A stretch of 64,000 nucleotides of DNA, taken from the NCBI RefSeq assembly GCF_016597785.1, contig NZ_JAENJG010000001.1, forward strand, positions 496,001 to 560,000. Direction: 5' to 3'. The notes beneath the pieces were generated by a model, which had not been told where the DNA came from, made no database searches, and was given only the letters and a program-made list of their open reading frames with translations. Below, piece by piece: positions 26,030 to 34,965 of this stretch; the stretch's first letter is position 1; every line of letters starts with the position of its first letter. Position numbers and translations under genes: made by a program. Source of the DNA: Leucobacter sp. L43 (GTDB lineage Bacteria > Actinomycetota > Actinomycetes > Actinomycetales > Microbacteriaceae).

Positions 26030-26151
26030 GCGTCAGGTCTGACAGCCACGCGCGCACCTCGCACCGCGCTGCACCGGCACCGAGACGGCGCCGGGGGCTG
26101 CATGAACGGCCAGAAATGGCCGTTCACCTGACTGCGTCAGGTCTGACAGCC
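26030..26151. repeat. 18-bp direct repeat flanking 86 bases at the 3' end of the Nei/Fpg gene
   Basis: GCGTCAGGTCTGACAGCC occurs at 26030-26047 and again at 26134-26151. The second copy includes the last codons of the Nei/Fpg gene (Gly-Cys-Gln-Thr-stop on the minus strand), so the first copy looks like a duplicated gene end. Each copy contains the inverted repeat GTCAG-GT-CTGAC. Confidence 0.6.
26103..26126 (-). terminator. GAAA-tetraloop hairpin after the Nei/Fpg gene
   Basis: TGAACGGCCA and TGGCCGTTCA pair perfectly over 10 bp with a 4-base loop GAAA in the plus orientation. It starts 10 bases past the stop codon, as expected for a terminator or a 3'-stabilising hairpin. Confidence 0.5.
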
Positions 26152-27141
26152 CGGGCACCAGTAGAGCTTGCGGGCGCCGAACTCCTCCAGCGCGATGTTC
26201 GTGCCGCACCGCTTGCACGGTGTGCCCTCGAGCTTGTACACGGAGTGCCGCTCGTCGCGATCGACCAGCGCTCGCTCGTACTCCTCGCCGGCGAGACCGT
26301 CGATCGTCATCATCTGCCCGACCGTGATGCCGATCTCGAGCAGATGCGCCCAATCGTCCCAGAGCGCCTCGAGCACGGTGCGGTCGATCGTGTTCGCGGG
26401 AGTATGAGGGTTCAGCTCCCCCCGGAAGAGCATCTCGGCCCGGTACACATTGCCGATCCCCGCGATGACCGACTGATCCATGAGCACGAGGCCGATCGGC
26501 GTCTTCTTGCGCAGTGCACGCTCCACGAAGCGCTCGCGCTCCGCCGGAGTGTTCGCGTTCGCAGGATCGGGCCCGAGCTTCTGGATCACGGCATCCACCT
26601 CGGCCGGGGTGAGCACTTCGCACGCGGTCGGACCGCGCAGGTCGGCGCAGACGAGATCATTCAGCAGCCGCACTCGCACCTGCCCGACGGGCTCAGGAGG
26701 AAACGCCGCGGGTGCAGCCGTCTCACGATCGGTTTCGGCCATGCGCACGCGGGTACGACGGGGCGCCCCGATCGACGTCACGGAGTCTTCGCCATCACGA
26801 TCGAGCGGGCGGGCGGGATCCGGCCGCGAGTACTCGCCCGTCTGGCCCAGCTTCGTGCGTCCCGGCGCCTGGCCGTGGATCTGAATGGACGGGTCGACGC
26901 GCACGTCTCCCGCGAAATCCCAAGCGCCGTAGATGCCGAGATGCACGCGCAGCCAACGGTCATCCGAGAATTCCAGGAACATCTGCTTGCCGACGGCCCG
27001 AGCATCGATCATCTCTCGTCCACTCAGCAGCGCTGCGCCCTGGGCGAAGCGCCCCTGCGGGCTCGTCACCTCGGGAGCCGTGCCGACGAAGTTCACCGCG
27101 AACTGACGAGCAATGCGATGAACGCTGTGCCCCTCAGGCAT
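26137..27141 (-). CDS. Fpg/Nei family DNA glycosylase
   Basis: This bifunctional glycosylase/AP lyase excises oxidised bases. It begins MPEGHSVHR: Pro2 is the nucleophile and Glu3 the catalytic acid once Met is removed, so the start at 27141 is fixed. The zinc finger C-K-R-C...C-P-G-C closes the protein. QSVIAGIGNVYRAEMLF is the H2TH helix region. At 334 residues it is longer than the usual 270-290, because of a polar insert of about 40 residues (PGRTKLGQTGEYSRPD onward). Its ATG overlaps the rpiB stop (TAATG), so it is coupled to rpiB. The PEGHS form suggests the Nei branch. Confidence 0.92.
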   Translation of the reverse strand: MPEGHSVHRIARQFAVNFVGTAPEVTSPQGRFAQGAALLSGREMIDARAVGKQMFLEFSDDRWLRVHLGIYGAWDFAGDVRVDPSIQIHGQAPGRTKLGQTGEYSRPDPARPLDRDGEDSVTSIGAPRRTRVRMAETDRETAAPAAFPPEPVGQVRVRLLNDLVCADLRGPTACEVLTPAEVDAVIQKLGPDPANANTPAERERFVERALRKKTPIGLVLMDQSVIAGIGNVYRAEMLFRGELNPHTPANTIDRTVLEALWDDWAHLLEIGITVGQMMTIDGLAGEEYERALVDRDERHSVYKLEGTPCKRCGTNIALEEFGARKLYWCPGCQT

Positions 27142-27632
27142 TAGAGGCTGTCGACGTGCTTGCCGCTGATGGCGCCGGTGCGCTCGTACTCGCCGAGCTG
27201 CGCGATGCGACGCACATGGCGCTCCTCGCCGGTGAACGGCGTGTCGATGAAGAGATCGATGAAGCGGATCGCGTCGGCCACATCGTGCTGGCGGGCTCCG
27301 ATGGAGATCACGTTCGCGTTGTTGTGCTCGCGCGCGAGCGTCGCCGTGGAGTCGTTCCACACCAGTGCTGCTCGAATGCCTGCGACCTTATTCGCCGCCA
27401 TCTGCTCACCATTGCCGGAGCCGCCGAAGACGACGCCGAGCGCTTCCACTCCGTCGCGCTCGTCACGTGCGACGCCGAGCGCGGCGTTGATGCAGAACGA
27501 CGGGTAATCGTCGAGTGCATCGTATTCGGCTGGACCGTGGTCGATGACCTGGTGGCCCTGCGCGCGAAGATGATCCTGCAACTGCTGGCTGAATTCGAGC
27601 CCGGCGTGGTCCGTGGCGACGTGAATGCGCAT
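27141..27632 (-). CDS. rpiB: Ribose-5-phosphate isomerase B
   Basis: RpiB interconverts ribose-5-phosphate and ribulose-5-phosphate in the pentose phosphate pathway. The 163-residue protein has the N-terminal ATDHAGLEF motif and GGSGNGEQMAANKV. The Glu in the latter (residue 76) takes the place of the catalytic Cys of E. coli RpiB, as in the mycobacterial enzyme. TAGGAT (27640-27645) ends 7 nt before the ATG, suggesting a leaderless or near-leaderless mRNA shared with the Nei/Fpg gene. Confidence 0.95.
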   Translation of the reverse strand: MRIHVATDHAGLEFSQQLQDHLRAQGHQVIDHGPAEYDALDDYPSFCINAALGVARDERDGVEALGVVFGGSGNGEQMAANKVAGIRAALVWNDSTATLAREHNNANVISIGARQHDVADAIRFIDLFIDTPFTGEERHVRRIAQLGEYERTGAISGKHVDSL

Positions 27633-27658
27633 GGATCAGATCCTATCGGAGCGAGGAC

Positions 27659-28279
27659 TCAGAACTGGGGGCCGGAGGTGCGGCCCCGCTTCAGCTCGTA
27701 GAATCCCGGCACGCTCGCGGCCGCGACGATGCCGTCCCAGAGGCGGAGCGCCTGCTCCCCCTGAGGTGCCGGCGTCACCACGGGCCCGAAGAACGCGACT
27801 CCGTCGACCGAGATCACGGGCACCCCGACGTCTGGCCCGGCGATCTCGAGCGCGTGCGCGGTGTTCTCGCGCAGGTCGGTGTCGTACTGCTCGTCGTCTG
27901 CGGCTGCTGCGAGCTCGGCGTCGAGCCCGACTGCGGCGAGCGCCTCGGCGAGAATGCCGTCGAAGTCGTCGCGGCCGCCGGGGTGGATCGCCGTTCCGAA
28001 TTCGGTGTAGAGACGCCCGACCGCGCTCGGATCCTGCGCACGGGCGACGGCCGCGGCTACGCGGCCGAGGCGATGGCCCTGGCGCATGCCCTCCTCGTGG
28101 TCGCCGACGTCGTTGCCCTCGTTGATGATCTTGAGGCTGACGGGGTGCCACGCGACGTCGAACCCTCGCGCTGCCGCGACGTCGGAGACCCAGCGGCTGG
28201 TCATCCAGCACCACGGGCAGATCGGATCGAACCAGAACTCGACGATGGGCTGTGCGGATTCGGGGCGTTCGATGCTCAT
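27659..28279 (-). CDS. DsbA-family mycothiol-dependent nitroreductase (Rv2466c-like)
   Basis: The 206-residue protein is a cytosolic thioredoxin-fold oxidoreductase without a signal peptide. FWFDPICPWCWMTSRW gives the CPWC active site. The later segments (SLKIINEGN, GVPVISVDGVAFFGPV, FYELKRGRT) match M. tuberculosis Rv2466c, a mycothiol-dependent reductase that activates nitro prodrugs and protects from oxidants. This implies the host makes mycothiol, as Actinobacteria do. TAGGCT (28287-28292) ends 7 nt before the ATG, so the mRNA may be leaderless. Confidence 0.9.
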   Translation of the reverse strand: MSIERPESAQPIVEFWFDPICPWCWMTSRWVSDVAAARGFDVAWHPVSLKIINEGNDVGDHEEGMRQGHRLGRVAAAVARAQDPSAVGRLYTEFGTAIHPGGRDDFDGILAEALAAVGLDAELAAAADDEQYDTDLRENTAHALEIAGPDVGVPVISVDGVAFFGPVVTPAPQGEQALRLWDGIVAAASVPGFYELKRGRTSGPQF

Positions 28280-28296
28280 GCGGGTCAGCCTACTCT

Positions 28297-29253
28297 TCAG
28301 GACGTCGGCACCGGGAAGAGGGCTTCGATGCGTTCGCGCTGGGCGTCATCCGGGCGCCAGCGCTCACCGGCGAGCGCATTCTGACGGACCTGGTCCGGGG
28401 TCGATGCTCCCGCGATGACGCTCGCGACCGGCGCATGATCGAGCAACCAGCCGAACGTCGCTTCGAGTATCGTGACTCCCCAGTCGGCGCAGTGCGCCCG
28501 GTACGCGTCGAGGGCGTCCCAGTCGGCCTGCTCCGCGACGTGGGGGCGCTGCCGCATGATGCGCGAGTCCTCGGGGAAGCGATCTCGGGCGAACTTGCCC
28601 GTGAGCAGCCCGTTGGCCAGCGGGAAGTACGGGAGGAACCCGAGTCCGAGCTGCCGGGCAGCTGGAACGACCTCTCGGTCCGCCTCTCGCTGCACCAGGC
28701 TGAGCTCGTTCTGCGCCGACACGAAGGCCGTAACTCCCCCTGCTGCCGCTGCGCCCGCGGCCTCATGCATCTGCGCTGCGGAGAAGTTCGAGTGGCCGAT
28801 GCTGCGCACCTTCCCCTCGCGCACCAGTTCGTCGAGCGCGTCGAGGGTCTCGCTGATCGGGGTCTCCGGATCCGGAACATGCATCTGGTAGAGATCGATG
28901 CGGTCCGTCTGCAACCGCGTGAGCGACCCCTCGACCGAGGCTCTGATGAATTCTCGTGAACCTCGGCGTCCGAGGTACGGGGCCTGCGCGTCCGGATGCC
29001 CGAACTTGGTGGCGAGCACGATCTCGTCGCGCCGCGTCCCGAGTGCGCGTCCCATCATCTCTTCGCTGCGGCCGAAGGCGTACCCGTAGAGGTCGGCGGT
29101 GTCGAAGAATGTGATGCCAGCGTCGATCGCCGCTCCGATGACGGCGTCGGTCCCGTGCTGGTCCTCGGTGAAGGCTCCCGGCCGGCCGAAATTGTTGCAG
29201 CCGAGCCCGACGGACGAGACGAGGAGGTCTGAGGTGCCGAGTGCGCGTTCCAT
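28297..29253 (-). CDS. Aldo/keto reductase
   Basis: An NADPH-dependent reductase of the (beta/alpha)8 AKR superfamily, 318 residues. Catalytic Asp and Tyr sit in FFDTADLYGYAFGRSEEMMG, Lys in IVLATKFG and His in LYQMHVPDP. The cofactor-binding SVIAGASTPDQVRQN lies near the C-terminus. The closest general type is the YajO/Gcy-like oxidoreductases; the substrate is unknown. TACAGT (29261-29266) ends 7 nt before the ATG. It diverges from pepN. Confidence 0.92.
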   Translation of the reverse strand: MERALGTSDLLVSSVGLGCNNFGRPGAFTEDQHGTDAVIGAAIDAGITFFDTADLYGYAFGRSEEMMGRALGTRRDEIVLATKFGHPDAQAPYLGRRGSREFIRASVEGSLTRLQTDRIDLYQMHVPDPETPISETLDALDELVREGKVRSIGHSNFSAAQMHEAAGAAAAGGVTAFVSAQNELSLVQREADREVVPAARQLGLGFLPYFPLANGLLTGKFARDRFPEDSRIMRQRPHVAEQADWDALDAYRAHCADWGVTILEATFGWLLDHAPVASVIAGASTPDQVRQNALAGERWRPDDAQRERIEALFPVPTS

Positions 29254-29395
29254 GCATTCCACTGTACGGCGACGACGGGGGCTGGCAGCGGCCCCAGCGC
29301 AGCGCCTCACATGCGGCGTACAGGGGTTTCATCACTGATGTCGAGGGTCGGGCCTAGGCTGGAGCCATACGTATTCCCCATCGTCAGGAGCATCA

Positions 29396-31981
29396 GTGCC
29401 AGGAACGAATCTCACCCGTGCAGAAGCCCAGGAGCGCGCTGCCGCCGTCTCGACGGAACGTTACGAGGTCGCGCTCGACCTCACGACCGGTGCCGAGCAG
29501 TTCGCAGCGGTTACGACCGTCCACTTCGGTGGTACGCGCGGAGCGGCCACCTTCATCGATCTGATCGCCGACTCCGTCGAGAGCATCGATTTGAACGGCG
29601 AGGCCCTCGACCCAGCTGCGGTGTTCGCGGACTCGCGCATCCAGTTGCCCCGACTCGCGGAGCGGAACGTCCTGCGCATCGCTTCGACGCAGCGCTACAC
29701 GAATACGGGCGAGGGCCTGCACCGCTTCGTCGATCCTGCTGACGGAGAGGTCTACCTCTACTCCCAGTTCGAGGTGCCCGACTCCCGCCGGATGTTCCCG
29801 GTCTTCGAGCAGCCGGACCTGAAGGCGACGTTCTCGTTCACGATCACAGCTCCCGCGCGCTGGCAGATCGTGAGCAACCAGCCGACCCCCGACCCCGTCG
29901 GCGCCGGCACGAAGGCCGCTGCCCAGGGCGAGGACTCGCCGGAGCAGGAGATCGCGACTTGGTCGTTCGATCCCACCCCGGTGATGTCGAGCTACATCAC
30001 CGCGCTCATCGCCGGCCCGTACCACGTCGTGCGCTCGGAGCTCACGAGCCGCGACGGCCGCACGATTCCGCTCGGCGTATTCTGCCGAGAGTCGTTGGCG
30101 CCGCACCTGGACGCCGACTACATCTTCGAGAAGACGCGAGAAGGGTTCGCATTCTTCGAAGAGCAGTTCGATTACGCGTACCCCTTCGACAAGTACGACC
30201 AGCTCTTCGTCCCCGAGTACAACATGGGGGCGATGGAGAACGTGGGCGCCGTGACCTTCACGGAGGCCTACGTCTTCCGGAGCCAGGTGACCGACGCGAT
30301 GCGCGAGCGCCGCGTCGTCACGATCCTGCACGAACTCGCGCACATGTGGTTCGGCGATCTCGTCACAATGCGATGGTGGAACGACCTGTGGCTCAACGAA
30401 TCGTTCGCCGAGTACATGTCGACACTCGGCGTGGCAGAGGCCACTGAATGGACGGATTGCTGGACGACGTTCGCCGCCTCGGAGAAGTCGTGGGCATACC
30501 GGCAGGATCAGCTGCCGTCGACCCATCCGATCGTCGCACCGATCCGCGACCTCGAAGACGTGCTCGTGAACTTCGACGGCATCACCTACGCGAAGGGCGC
30601 CTCGGTGCTCAAGCAGCTCGTCGCATGGGTGGGCCGGGAACCGTTCATGCAGGGCGTGCACGACTACTTCGTCAAGCACCATCACTCGAACACCGAGTTG
30701 CCCGACCTCCTCACCGAGCTCGAAGCCCGCAGCGGCCGCGACCTCGCCGACTGGTCGAAGCTCTGGTTGGAGACCGCCGGCGTCAACACGCTCCGTCCCG
30801 TCTTCGAGCTCGACGACGCCGGCAGATACAGCAGCTTCACCATCGAGCAGTCGGCAGAAGCCGAGTACCCGACGATCCGACCGCACCGCATCGCCGTGGG
30901 GCTCTACGCGCTCGACGGCGGAGTGCTGCGCCGCACGCAGCGCATCGAGCTCGATGTCGACGGTGCGGGCACTGCGGTTCCCGAGCTCGTCGGGGTCGAG
31001 CAGCCCGCGCTGCTGCTGCTCAACGACGACGACCTGACGTACGCGAAGATTCGACTGGACGACCGATCGCTCGAGACCGCGGCGCAGCATCTCGGCCACG
31101 CGGAGGACTCGCTCACCCGGGCACTGCTCTGGGGCACGCTCTGGGACGCGACCCGGGACGGCGAATTCCCAGCCAGCCGCTTCATCGACATCGTTCTCGC
31201 CCACGTCGGCAGCGAAACGGGTTCGACCACGCTGCGCACCCTCCTCGGGCAGCTGTCGCTCGCTGCGGCGAGCTACGTCGCGCGCGATCGACGTGCCGCG
31301 ACGCTCGAGAAGGTCGCCGACGCCCTCTGGAACCTCGCGGAGAGCGCCGACCCAGGTTCCGATCGACAGTTCCAATTCGTGAAGTCGTTCGCCCAGCTCG
31401 CCGGAAGCGATGCTCAGCTCGACACCGTGCACGCGCTGTTCGAGGGAACACGTGGGCTCGATGGCCTGGCCATCGATACCGATCTCGGCTGGGAGCTGCT
31501 CGTCTCACTCTCGGCGGGCGGCCGAGCGACATCCGAGCAGATCGACGCGCGTCTCGCAGAGGACCGCACCGCCAACGGCAACCAGTCTGCAGCTCACGCT
31601 CGGGCGGCGCTTCCCAGTGCCGACGACAAAGCACGCGCATGGGCGTCTGTGTTCGATGAGGCCGATCAGCCGAACGCCATCGTTCGCGCGACCGCCTCAG
31701 GATTCACGCGCGCGCACGATCTGACGCTGCTCGAACCGTACGTCGCACGCTTCTTCGACGCGCTGCTGCCCGTATGGGAATCCCGCAGCTACGCGATCGC
31801 CGAGGAGCTCGTCGAGGGGTTCTACCCCGCCGAACTCGCGAACACGGAGCTGGCGAGCGCGACCCGCAACTGGCTCGAAGCGAACGCGGACGCGCCTGCG
31901 GCCCTGCGACGGATGGTCTCGGAGCACCTGTCGGGCGTCGAGCGGGCTCTGCGCGTGCAGGCCGCAGACCGGGAGGTGTGA
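29396..31981 (+). CDS. pepN: Aminopeptidase N (M1 family)
   Basis: A large cytosolic zinc aminopeptidase that trims peptide N-termini. The 861 residues have the M1 N-terminal beta domain, the exopeptidase motif GAMEN (278-282), the zinc site HELAHMWFGD (His312, Glu313, His316) followed by LWLNESFAEY with the third ligand, and a long helical C-terminal domain. The GTG at 29396 follows AGGAG at 7 nt. The stop abuts the ATG of the mscS-like gene with no gap, so pepN-mscS-glbO are one operon. Confidence 0.95.
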   Translation: MPGTNLTRAEAQERAAAVSTERYEVALDLTTGAEQFAAVTTVHFGGTRGAATFIDLIADSVESIDLNGEALDPAAVFADSRIQLPRLAERNVLRIASTQRYTNTGEGLHRFVDPADGEVYLYSQFEVPDSRRMFPVFEQPDLKATFSFTITAPARWQIVSNQPTPDPVGAGTKAAAQGEDSPEQEIATWSFDPTPVMSSYITALIAGPYHVVRSELTSRDGRTIPLGVFCRESLAPHLDADYIFEKTREGFAFFEEQFDYAYPFDKYDQLFVPEYNMGAMENVGAVTFTEAYVFRSQVTDAMRERRVVTILHELAHMWFGDLVTMRWWNDLWLNESFAEYMSTLGVAEATEWTDCWTTFAASEKSWAYRQDQLPSTHPIVAPIRDLEDVLVNFDGITYAKGASVLKQLVAWVGREPFMQGVHDYFVKHHHSNTELPDLLTELEARSGRDLADWSKLWLETAGVNTLRPVFELDDAGRYSSFTIEQSAEAEYPTIRPHRIAVGLYALDGGVLRRTQRIELDVDGAGTAVPELVGVEQPALLLLNDDDLTYAKIRLDDRSLETAAQHLGHAEDSLTRALLWGTLWDATRDGEFPASRFIDIVLAHVGSETGSTTLRTLLGQLSLAAASYVARDRRAATLEKVADALWNLAESADPGSDRQFQFVKSFAQLAGSDAQLDTVHALFEGTRGLDGLAIDTDLGWELLVSLSAGGRATSEQIDARLAEDRTANGNQSAAHARAALPSADDKARAWASVFDEADQPNAIVRATASGFTRAHDLTLLEPYVARFFDALLPVWESRSYAIAEELVEGFYPAELANTELASATRNWLEANADAPAALRRMVSEHLSGVERALRVQAADREV

Positions 31982-32896
31982 ATGGAAGGCGTTGACGAGG
32001 TGGAGCAGGCGGTCGGGAATGCCTTCCAGGGCTTTCTGACGGCGTATCAGGTGCCGCTGGCCATCGCGGTGATCGTGATCGCGGCGCTCCTCGCGAATTG
32101 GCTGCTGCGCAAGCTCCTCATGCGCACCGTCACGCATGTGGTGCGCGGGGTGAAGAAGGCGCAGGACGTTGATACGACCTCTGAGATGCGCGCCGCGCCG
32201 TACGTCAGCGCGCGGGCGGTGCAACGCACGCGCACGCTCGGCACTGTTGGACGTGCCGTGATCACCTGGGTGATCGTCGTCATCGCGATGATCCTCATCC
32301 TGGGACAGCTGGGCGTGAATCTCGCAGCACTGCTCACCTCTGCCGGCATCGTTGCCGCCGGCCTCGCCTTCGGCGCCCAGAACATCGTGAAAGATCTCCT
32401 CAACGGCATCTTCATGGTGTTCGAAGACCAGCTCGGGGTCGGCGACATCGTGACCATCGGCACGATCAGCGGCACCGTCGAAGACGTGGGGATCCGCGTG
32501 ACGCAGGTGCGCGCGATGGACGGCACTCTGTGGTTCATCCGCAACGGAGAGATCCTGACCCTGGGCAACGCTTCGCAGGGCTGGGGCCAGGCGATCATCG
32601 ACATCACCGTCGATGCGCGGCAAGACATGACGCGGGTCTCCGATGTCGCACTCGATGCCGCGCGCGAATTGCTCCGCTCCGAGAAGTACGCGCGCAAGGT
32701 CACCGGGTCACCCGAGCTGCTCGGTCTCGAGAGCATCTTCGGCGATCGGGCGACGCTCCGGCTGCTCGTGAAGACCCGCCCGGAGGCACAATGGGAGGTG
32801 CAGCGCGGCGTGCGCGCCGAGCTGCGCCGCAAGTTCGGCGAGCATGACATCAAGCTCGCCGATGAGCTGCCGAGGCAGCCGGGAGGAGCAGTATGA
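31982..32896 (+). CDS. Small-conductance mechanosensitive channel (MscS family)
   Basis: This 304-residue membrane channel protects against hypo-osmotic shock. It has an N-terminal membrane span (VPLAIAVIVIAALLANWLL), a second at about 95-115 (VITWVIVVIAMILILGQLG) and the pore-lining TM3 (SAGIVAAGLAFGAQNIVKDLLNGIFMVFEDQL split by its kink), which is the MscS signature. The soluble beta domain with VEDVGIRVTQVRAMDG and NGEILTLGN follows. It starts on the base after the pepN stop and overlaps the globin gene by 4 nt. Confidence 0.92.
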   Translation: MEGVDEVEQAVGNAFQGFLTAYQVPLAIAVIVIAALLANWLLRKLLMRTVTHVVRGVKKAQDVDTTSEMRAAPYVSARAVQRTRTLGTVGRAVITWVIVVIAMILILGQLGVNLAALLTSAGIVAAGLAFGAQNIVKDLLNGIFMVFEDQLGVGDIVTIGTISGTVEDVGIRVTQVRAMDGTLWFIRNGEILTLGNASQGWGQAIIDITVDARQDMTRVSDVALDAARELLRSEKYARKVTGSPELLGLESIFGDRATLRLLVKTRPEAQWEVQRGVRAELRRKFGEHDIKLADELPRQPGGAV

Positions 32897-33333
32897 ACGA
32901 CAGCACCCAGCCCGGCCCGCGGCTCACCCTGCGCTCGAGCGCGAGCGGCGACGCCGTCACCGAGACGCTCTGGTCGCAGGTCGGCGGAACCCCCACATTC
33001 GAGCTCATCGCGTCGGAGTTCTACCGCGGCGTGCGCGAAGACCCCGTTCTCGCTCCCATGTATCCCGACGACGATTGGGAGGGCGCGACCTGGCGGCTGC
33101 GCGCCTTCCTCGAGCAGTACTGGGGCGGCCCGACAACGTACTCGGAGCAGCGCGGCCACCCGCGGTTGCGCATGCGTCACCACCCCTTCGCGGTGACCCC
33201 CGACGCGAGGAATCGCTGGCTTCGACACATGCATGCGGCACTCGACGCGGCAGGTCTCGCCCCCATGCACGACGCGGCATTCCGCGACTACGTCGAACGC
33301 GCCGCGCTCGCCATGGTCAACCGCTTCGAGTGA
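32893..33333 (+). CDS. glbO: Group II truncated hemoglobin (GlbO type)
   Basis: A 146-residue 2-over-2 globin that binds heme and, in the group II branch, oxygen or peroxide. TLWSQVGGTPTFELIASEFY is the AB region. PMYPDDDWEGATWRLRAFLEQYWGGP is split between the CD-E region and the helix with the invariant Trp, and RLRMRHHPFAV carries the proximal His of the F helix. Its ATG overlaps the mscS stop. M. tuberculosis GlbO is the nearest characterised relative; the pairing with pepN is common in Actinobacteria. Confidence 0.92.
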   Translation: MNDSTQPGPRLTLRSSASGDAVTETLWSQVGGTPTFELIASEFYRGVREDPVLAPMYPDDDWEGATWRLRAFLEQYWGGPTTYSEQRGHPRLRMRHHPFAVTPDARNRWLRHMHAALDAAGLAPMHDAAFRDYVERAALAMVNRFE

Positions 33334-33358
33334 CCTGCGTCCGCAGTACACTGACTCC

Positions 33359-33937
33359 ATGAGCCTGCACCTCACTGACGATTCAGCCGCCGATGAGCTG
33401 CTGACCGAGAATCCGCTCGCATTGCTCATCGGCATGCTGCTCGATCAGCAGATCGCGATGGAGGTCGCGTTCGCGGGCCCGCTCAAGATCCAGGAGCGCT
33501 TCGGCAGCGTCGACGCGCGGGCGATCGCAAGCGCCGACCCCGAGGATCTCCTCGCGGTGTTCAAGGAGTCGCCCGCCATTCACCGCTTCCCTGGTTCGAT
33601 GGCGGCGCGCGTGCAAACGCTGTGCCAGACCCTCGTCGACGAGTGGGGCGGCGACGCCTCCGCCATCTGGACTTCGGGCGATCCCGACGGAAAGACCGTG
33701 CTCACACGGCTGCGGGCGCTACCCGGCTTCGGCGAGCAGAAGGCGAAGATCTTCCTGGCGCTGCTCGGCAAACAGCTCGGCTTCGACGGTGACGGCTGGG
33801 AGCAGGCTGCCGGAGCGTACGGCGAGCCCGACTCATACCGCAGCGTCGCTGACATCACCTCACCGGAATCGCTGCAGCGAGTGCGCGAGACGAAGCGCGC
33901 GGCCAAGGCCGCCGCGAAGGCGGAGCGGTCCTCATGA
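33359..33937 (+). CDS. HhH-GPD type base-excision repair family protein
   Basis: The 192-residue protein fits the actinobacterial HhH-GPD group (TIGR03252 type). It has LLIGMLLDQQIAMEVAFAGP at the N-terminus and the helix-hairpin-helix LRALPGFGEQKAKIFLALLG; the usual catalytic Lys/Asp pair of the superfamily is not obvious, so activity is uncertain. TACACT (33347-33352) ends 6 nt before the ATG at 33359, so it has its own leaderless promoter inside the pepN operon. The Lys/Ala-rich C-terminus overlaps an 18-codon micro-ORF. Confidence 0.85.
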   Translation: MSLHLTDDSAADELLTENPLALLIGMLLDQQIAMEVAFAGPLKIQERFGSVDARAIASADPEDLLAVFKESPAIHRFPGSMAARVQTLCQTLVDEWGGDASAIWTSGDPDGKTVLTRLRALPGFGEQKAKIFLALLGKQLGFDGDGWEQAAGAYGEPDSYRSVADITSPESLQRVRETKRAAKAAAKAERSS

Positions 33938-33990
33938 ACCGGAACGCCGAAGAGTTCACGCGCGCCACGCTCGACGAGACGCTGCCCTGA
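33934..33990 (+). CDS. Putative 18-codon translationally coupled micro-ORF
   Basis: The frame MNRNAEEFTRATLDETLP starts at an ATGA overlap with the HhH-GPD stop and ends in a TGATG overlap with the GGDEF gene start. It exactly bridges two coupled genes, so its translation could carry ribosomes across the gap. It has no similarity I can name. It could also be an accident of gene order. Confidence 0.3.
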   Translation: MNRNAEEFTRATLDETLP

Positions 33991-34922
33991 TGACGGATCT
34001 GCTCAATGGAGCCGTCACCTTCACGCAGTCGGCAGAACGCGTCGTGGCGTACTTGAATGAGCACACACCACTCACCGACTGGTCCGTCTCCCGCGTCACG
34101 AACGGCGAGCAGATCCACGTGCACGTGCACCACGATCAGGTGCTCTCGGTCGGCGACCGCATCGACTGGGGTGAGTCGTTCTGCAGCCGAATGTCCGCTG
34201 GCGCCGCTCACGTCGTCCCCGATTCGCGTTCCGATCCGCAGTACGCCGACCTCGGGGCCGCCGAACGGATCGGTTCGTACGCCGGGTACACGATTCGGGA
34301 CGACACGGGAGCCCTATTCGGAGTGCTCTGCGGGGTGCGCGAGACCCCGCTCGCGGAGGGCGAGTCCGTCGACGAAGAGCTCATCCGCCTGCTGAGCGAA
34401 CTCCTCTCGTCCCAGCTCGAACTCTCGCGAGGCATCGACCGGGGGCGGCGCAGCGTCGCGATCGCCGACGCACTCGCGCACACCGACGCCCTCACCGGGC
34501 TTCTCAACCGACGAGGCTGGGACCGCGTGCTCGTCGACGCGCAAGAGCGGGTCGACGCGTTCGGCGACCCGGTGTCGGTGGCCATCATCGATCTGAACGG
34601 CCTCAAAGGCGTCAACGACACGCTGGGCCACCTCGCCGGCGACCGTCTGCTCACGCGGGCCGCTGAAGCGCTCGCATCGGCGTCGGCCGAGGCGCACCGG
34701 GTCGCGCGGATCGGTGGCGACGAATTCGCGATCCTCGCGAACGGCGTCACCGCTCGCGAGGCAGCCGACCATTTCTCTCGTTTCGACGCGGCGCTCGAAG
34801 GCGCCGGCGTGTCGGCCGCGATGGGCGTGGCAGCCGCAGCCCCGGGTCTCGCGACGCTCGCCGATGCGATCGCGCAGGCGGACCGTGCGATGTACGCCCG
34901 CAAAGTCGGCGCGAACTCCTGA
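33990..34922 (+). CDS. GAF-GGDEF diguanylate cyclase
   Basis: The 310-residue cytosolic protein joins an N-terminal GAF-like sensor (about 10-145; SWGESF-like GESFCSRM and AGYTIRDDTGALFGVLCGV) to a GGDEF domain (about 160-310). The catalytic motif RIGGDEFAIL (GGDEF at 242-246) is intact, so synthesis of cyclic di-GMP from GTP is likely. The upstream RxxD inhibitory site is not apparent. The ligand of the GAF domain is unknown. The ATG at 33990 overlaps the micro-ORF stop. Confidence 0.88.
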   Translation: MTDLLNGAVTFTQSAERVVAYLNEHTPLTDWSVSRVTNGEQIHVHVHHDQVLSVGDRIDWGESFCSRMSAGAAHVVPDSRSDPQYADLGAAERIGSYAGYTIRDDTGALFGVLCGVRETPLAEGESVDEELIRLLSELLSSQLELSRGIDRGRRSVAIADALAHTDALTGLLNRRGWDRVLVDAQERVDAFGDPVSVAIIDLNGLKGVNDTLGHLAGDRLLTRAAEALASASAEAHRVARIGGDEFAILANGVTAREAADHFSRFDAALEGAGVSAAMGVAAAAPGLATLADAIAQADRAMYARKVGANS

Positions 34923-34965
34923 GCCGACTGCGAGCCCATCGAACTCGGTGTACGCTCGTAGAGCT

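Larger units (their letters stand above)
25806..26136. other. Intergenic region with degenerate repeats, direct repeats and a hairpin
   Basis: No gene is supported in these 331 bases between the reductase start and the Nei/Fpg stop (both minus strand). They contain degenerate tandem copies of GCC(C/T)GAACCG units (about 25874-25930), an 18-base direct repeat with its second copy overlapping the Nei/Fpg stop, and a hairpin at 26103-26126. Confidence 0.5.

Noticed and set aside
29393-31432. A 679-codon minus-strand frame over pepN
   Set aside because: Antisense to the M1 peptidase with GAMEN and HELAH motifs; composition typical of a shadow.
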